A program made the translations under genes and the position numbers. Positions 7,751-10,610 of a DNA stretch of 10,610 nucleotides are shown piece by piece. The stretch covers positions 1 through 10,610 of the forward strand of contig CAIXRL010000724.1 in assembly GCA_903921835.1 (NCBI GenBank). The letters are read 5' to 3'. How positions within the stretch are numbered: position 1 is the stretch's first letter; each line of letters starts with the position of its first letter. Below the pieces are notes generated by a model, which made no database searches, was not told the origin of the DNA, and worked only from the letters and a program-made list of their open reading frames with translations. The stretch is from Candidatus Eiseniibacteriota bacterium (GTDB taxonomy: Bacteria > Eisenbacteria > RBG-16-71-46).

Positions 7751-9814
7751 GTGAACCTTCCGCTGCTCTGGATCATCCCCGCGCTGCCGCTCGCGGCCGT
7801 CGCGCTCAACCTGCTGCTGGGCGACAGGCTCGGCAGGAGGGGCACCGCGTGGCTCGCCTGCGGCGCCATCGGGCTCGCGTTCCTCGCCGCGCTGCGCGCG
7901 GTGCTGTTGCTGGCCGCGATACCCGCCGGGGAACGCCACCTGGCGGAAACCGCGTGGACCTGGATGCAGGTCGGCGACTTCCGCGCCGACGTCGCGTTCC
8001 TGCTCGACCCGCTCTCCAGCATCATGGTGCTCGTGGTGACCGGCGTGGGCTTCCTCATCCACGTCTACTCAGTGGGCTACATGGCGGAGGACCCGTCGTT
8101 CCGGCGCTTCTTCCTCTACCTGAACCTGTTCATGTTCGCCATGCTCACGCTGGTGCTGGCGGACAACTTCCTGCTCATGTTCGTGGGCTGGGAGGGCGTG
8201 GGACTGTGCTCGTACCTGCTGATCGGCTTCTGGTACGAGAAGCAGTCGGCCACGGACGCGGGCAAGAAGGCGTTCATCGTCAACCGCATCGGCGATTTCG
8301 GCTTCGTGCTCGGCATGATGTACCTGATCACCTACACGGGTTCTGTGAACTTCGAGCGCGTGTTCGCCGCCGCGCCGCACGTCTTCCCGGCGGGGGCCGC
8401 GACGCTGGCGTCGCTGTTCTCGGGCGCCGGCCTGCCGGTGATCACGATCGCGACCCTGCTGCTGTTCCTGGGCGCCACGGGCAAGAGCGCGCAGCTGCCG
8501 CTGTACGTCTGGCTCCCGGACGCCATGGAGGGCCCGACGCCCGTCTCCGCGCTCATCCACGCCGCCACCATGGTCACGGCGGGCGTCTACATGGTCGCGC
8601 GCAGCCACGTGCTGTTCCTGCTCTCGCCCGCGACCATGGAGGTGGTGGCCATCGTCGGCGCCGCCACCGCGCTGATGGCCGCGACGATCGGGCTGGCGCA
8701 GAACGACATCAAGCGCGTGCTGGCGTACTCCACGGTGAGCCAGCTCGGCTACATGTTCTTCGCGTGCGGCGTGGGTGCGTTCGGCGCCGGCATCTTCCAC
8801 GTCATGACGCACGCGTTCTTCAAGGCGCTGCTCTTCCTGGGCGCCGGCTCGGTCATCCACGGCATGCACCACGAGCAGGACATGCGCAGGATGGGTGGCC
8901 TCGCCTCCAGGATGCCCGTGACGCACGCCACCATGCTGATCGCCACCATCGCCATCGCCGGCATCCCGCCCTTTGCCGGCTTCTTCAGCAAGGATGAGAT
9001 CCTCGCCCAGGCCTTCGCGACCGGGCACTACGGCATCTGGGTCGCGGGCGTGCTGGGCGCGGTGCTCACCGCGTTCTACATGTTCCGGCTCTACATCCTC
9101 ACGTTCCGCGGCGCGCCACGCTTCGAGGAGCCGGCCGCGGAGTCGCTGCACGGCGCGCACGTCGCGGCCGAGCGCGCCGCGCACGCCGCGCACGCCCACG
9201 GACACGACGCCCGCGCGAAGGATCACGGCCACGACCCCGGCCACGGCGGGCCGGTGAAGGAGTCGCCGTGGAGCATGACGCTGCCGCTCGCGATTCTCGC
9301 CGTGCTGTCCATGGTCGGCGGTTTCGTCGGCATGCCCTTCCAGCAGGGCGGGCACCTGCTCGAGCGCTGGCTGCGTCCCGTGATGGAGGGCGGCGGTGTC
9401 GAACCCGTTGCCGCGCGCGAGCTGTCGCACGCGGCCGAGTGGAGCCTGATGGGAATCTCCGTCGCGGTCGCGGCGTTCGGCATCGCGATGGCGTTCCTCG
9501 CCTACCTGAACCGCCCCGGGATCGCGACCGCCCTGCGCCGGCGCTTCGCGGGCCTGCACGACACGCTCGAGAACAAGTACTACGTGGACGAGTTCTACGC
9601 GGCAGCTTTCGTGCGGCCCATCCACCGCGGCTCGATCGCGCTGTGGAAGTTCTGGGACGAGACCATCGTGGACGGCACGGTGAACGGCGTGGGCCAGGCG
9701 GTGGAAGTGGCCTCCGGAATCCTGCGGCTGTTCCAGACCGGCTACGTGGGCACGTACGCGCTGTTCCTGGCGCTGGGCGTGCTGGCACTGCTCCTTCACT
9801 TCCTGAGGTCGTAA
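7751..9814 (+). CDS. nuoL: NADH-quinone oxidoreductase subunit L (antiporter-like proton pump)
   Basis: A 687-residue membrane protein, somewhat longer than the roughly 610 residues of E. coli NuoL, with some 15-16 hydrophobic helices. The proton-channel residues are visible: Glu148 in FVGWEGVGLCSYLLIGFWY and Lys245 in GATGKSAQLPLYVWLPDAM, followed by EGPTPVSALIHAATMVTAGV. The C-terminus (LENKYYVDEFY onward, then an amphipathic stretch and a last helix) matches the long lateral helix that runs along the membrane arm and marks this as NuoL rather than NuoM or NuoN. Residues 467-498 hold a histidine-rich hydrophilic insertion with nine histidines. The GTG at 7751 begins a normal N-terminal helix (MNLPLLWIIPALPLAAV); its ribosome site (GAAGGG at 7734-7739) is spaced 11 bases away. 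The stop TAA is directly followed by nuoM. Confidence 0.97.
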   Translation: MNLPLLWIIPALPLAAVALNLLLGDRLGRRGTAWLACGAIGLAFLAALRAVLLLAAIPAGERHLAETAWTWMQVGDFRADVAFLLDPLSSIMVLVVTGVGFLIHVYSVGYMAEDPSFRRFFLYLNLFMFAMLTLVLADNFLLMFVGWEGVGLCSYLLIGFWYEKQSATDAGKKAFIVNRIGDFGFVLGMMYLITYTGSVNFERVFAAAPHVFPAGAATLASLFSGAGLPVITIATLLLFLGATGKSAQLPLYVWLPDAMEGPTPVSALIHAATMVTAGVYMVARSHVLFLLSPATMEVVAIVGAATALMAATIGLAQNDIKRVLAYSTVSQLGYMFFACGVGAFGAGIFHVMTHAFFKALLFLGAGSVIHGMHHEQDMRRMGGLASRMPVTHATMLIATIAIAGIPPFAGFFSKDEILAQAFATGHYGIWVAGVLGAVLTAFYMFRLYILTFRGAPRFEEPAAESLHGAHVAAERAAHAAHAHGHDARAKDHGHDPGHGGPVKESPWSMTLPLAILAVLSMVGGFVGMPFQQGGHLLERWLRPVMEGGGVEPVAARELSHAAEWSLMGISVAVAAFGIAMAFLAYLNRPGIATALRRRFAGLHDTLENKYYVDEFYAAAFVRPIHRGSIALWKFWDETIVDGTVNGVGQAVEVASGILRLFQTGYVGTYALFLALGVLALLLHFLRS
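9149..9244 (+). other. Histidine-rich insertion coding segment within nuoL
   Basis: This segment encodes residues 467-498 of NuoL, with histidines at 467, 470, 478, 481, 483, 485, 492, 494 and 498, mixed with Ala, Gly and Asp. It lies between the membrane segment ending near GVLGAVLTAFYMFRLYILTF and the next helix (WSMTLPLAILAVLSMVGGF), so it is an extramembrane loop. The DNA is locally repetitive (recurrent GCGCACGCC-like units), which could favour expansion by slippage. Such loops can bind metal ions, but that is only an inference here. Confidence 0.75.
9805..9808 (+). promoter_or_regulatory. Ribosome binding site for nuoM, inside nuoL
   Basis: GAGG lies six bases before the GTG at 9815, within the last codons of nuoL. 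It supports that GTG, which immediately follows the nuoL TAA, as the nuoM start. Confidence 0.5.
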
Positions 9815-10610
9815 GTGGCGCATCTACCCTGGCTGTCGTTGCTCGTCTTCTTCCCGCTCGCGGCGGCGGTGCTGATCGCGCTGCTGCCGCCTTCGGCGGG
9901 CCGCGCCATCCGGCTGTCGGCCACCGCCGCGGCGCTGGCGGAGTTCGCGTTGTCGCTGCCGCTCTGGTGGCGCGTCGTGCCCGGCCAGGGCGGCTTCCAG
10001 TTCGAGGAATCGGTGAACTGGATCCCGGCGATCGGCGCGCGCTACCACCTCGGCGTGGACGGCGTGAGCGGCCTGCTCGTGCTGCTGACGACGTTCACCA
10101 CCGTCATCGCCGTGCTCGGCGCGTGGACGGCCGTCGAGAAGCGCCCGAAGCAGTTCTACGCGCTGGTGCTGGCCCTGGAGGCCGGCATGATCGGCACGTT
10201 CTTCTGCCTCGACCTGCTGCTCTTCTACGTGTTCTGGGAAGCCATGCTGATCCCGATGTACCTGCTGATCGGCGTGTGGGGCGGGCAGCGGCGCGTGTAC
10301 GCGGCCGTGAAGTTCTTCCTCTACACCATGGCCGGCAGCGTGCTCATGCTGGTCGCCATCCTGTGGCTGTGGTTCACGCAGCGGGCCATCAGCGGGGTGC
10401 CGTCGTTCGACCTGCCGACGTTCTACGCGCTGACCATCGCGCCGGGGCAGCAACTCTGGCTGTTCCTCGCGTTCGCCTTCGCGTTCGCGATCAAGGTTCC
10501 CATGTTCCCGCTGCACACGTGGCTGCCGGACGCCCACGTCGAGGCGCCGACCGCGGGCTCGGTCATTCTGGCCGCCGTGCTGCTCAAGATGGGCACCTAC
10601 GGCTTCATCC
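9815..10610 (+). CDS. nuoM: NADH-quinone oxidoreductase subunit M, 5' part (partial)
   Basis: The first 265 residues of NuoM, cut by the window end without a stop; the family is usually about 500 residues. NuoM (ND4) is the second antiporter-like proton-pumping subunit of the membrane arm. Family marks are YHLGVDGVSGLLVLLTTF (the conserved periplasmic-side region after the first helices), Glu142 in VFWEAMLIPMYLLIG, Lys227 in AFAIKVPMFPLHTWLPDAH, and Lys258 in LLKMGTYGF; these match the channel Glu and two Lys of the family. HVEAPTAGSVILAA follows the lysine helix and is typical of NuoM rather than NuoL. The GTG directly abuts the nuoL stop with no spacer, and GAGG lies six bases upstream. This frame is not interrupted anywhere in the window. 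nuoN would be expected downstream. Confidence 0.96.
   Translation, partial: MAHLPWLSLLVFFPLAAAVLIALLPPSAGRAIRLSATAAALAEFALSLPLWWRVVPGQGGFQFEESVNWIPAIGARYHLGVDGVSGLLVLLTTFTTVIAVLGAWTAVEKRPKQFYALVLALEAGMIGTFFCLDLLLFYVFWEAMLIPMYLLIGVWGGQRRVYAAVKFFLYTMAGSVLMLVAILWLWFTQRAISGVPSFDLPTFYALTIAPGQQLWLFLAFAFAFAIKVPMFPLHTWLPDAHVEAPTAGSVILAAVLLKMGTYGFI

Noticed and set aside
8069..9823. A 584-residue open frame on the - strand opposite nuoL
   Set aside because: It is the mirror of nuoL codons, low-complexity and rich in His, Arg, Glu and Gln, with no family resemblance.

Overview
This window is one uninterrupted stretch of a bacterial respiratory complex I operon (proton-pumping NADH:quinone oxidoreductase, type I NADH dehydrogenase). 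All genes lie on the + strand, in the order nuoC (3' end only), nuoD, nuoE, nuoF, nuoG, nuoH, nuoJ, nuoK, nuoL, nuoM (5' part only). The DNA is very GC-rich, with strong G/C preference at third codon positions. This also explains the many long open frames on the opposite strand and in other frames, which are shadows.

Layout: 1-190 is the tail of NuoC, and 180-1361 is NuoD; together these form the connecting arm around the quinone site. Positions 1358-5846 hold NuoE, NuoF and NuoG, the NADH-oxidising module with FMN and its chain of Fe-S clusters. Positions 5856-10610 hold the membrane arm: NuoH (quinone-site membrane subunit), NuoJ and NuoK (linker), NuoL and the start of NuoM (antiporter-like proton pumps). 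Electrons enter at NuoF (NADH to FMN), pass through the clusters of NuoF and NuoG, and should then reach quinone through NuoI and NuoB. Conformational and electrostatic changes drive proton pumping in H/J/K/L/M.

Genes are packed with 0-11 bases of overlap or at most 9 bases of gap, so there is no intergenic region of any size and no internal promoter or terminator is visible. Six of the nine visible starts are GTG, several as GTGA overlaps with the preceding stop codon, which suggests translational coupling.

The main oddities are three. nuoI, normally between nuoH and nuoJ, is absent, and nuoH runs directly into nuoJ. NuoG carries a complete eight-cysteine two-cluster ferredoxin motif where the best-studied complex I enzymes bind only one cluster (N4), and it also keeps the N7 cysteines. 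NuoL has a histidine-rich insertion in a loop before its C-terminal part.

The organism cannot be named with confidence. Very high GC, separate nuoC and nuoD genes (not the fused nuoCD of enterobacteria) and a NuoG with the extra ferredoxin motif suggest a high-GC, non-enterobacterial lineage such as Gemmatimonadota, Eisenbacteria or a related soil or sediment phylum. That is an inference from general resemblance only. I see no mobile element, CRISPR array, RNA gene or undescribed defence-type system here; this is a core metabolic locus.
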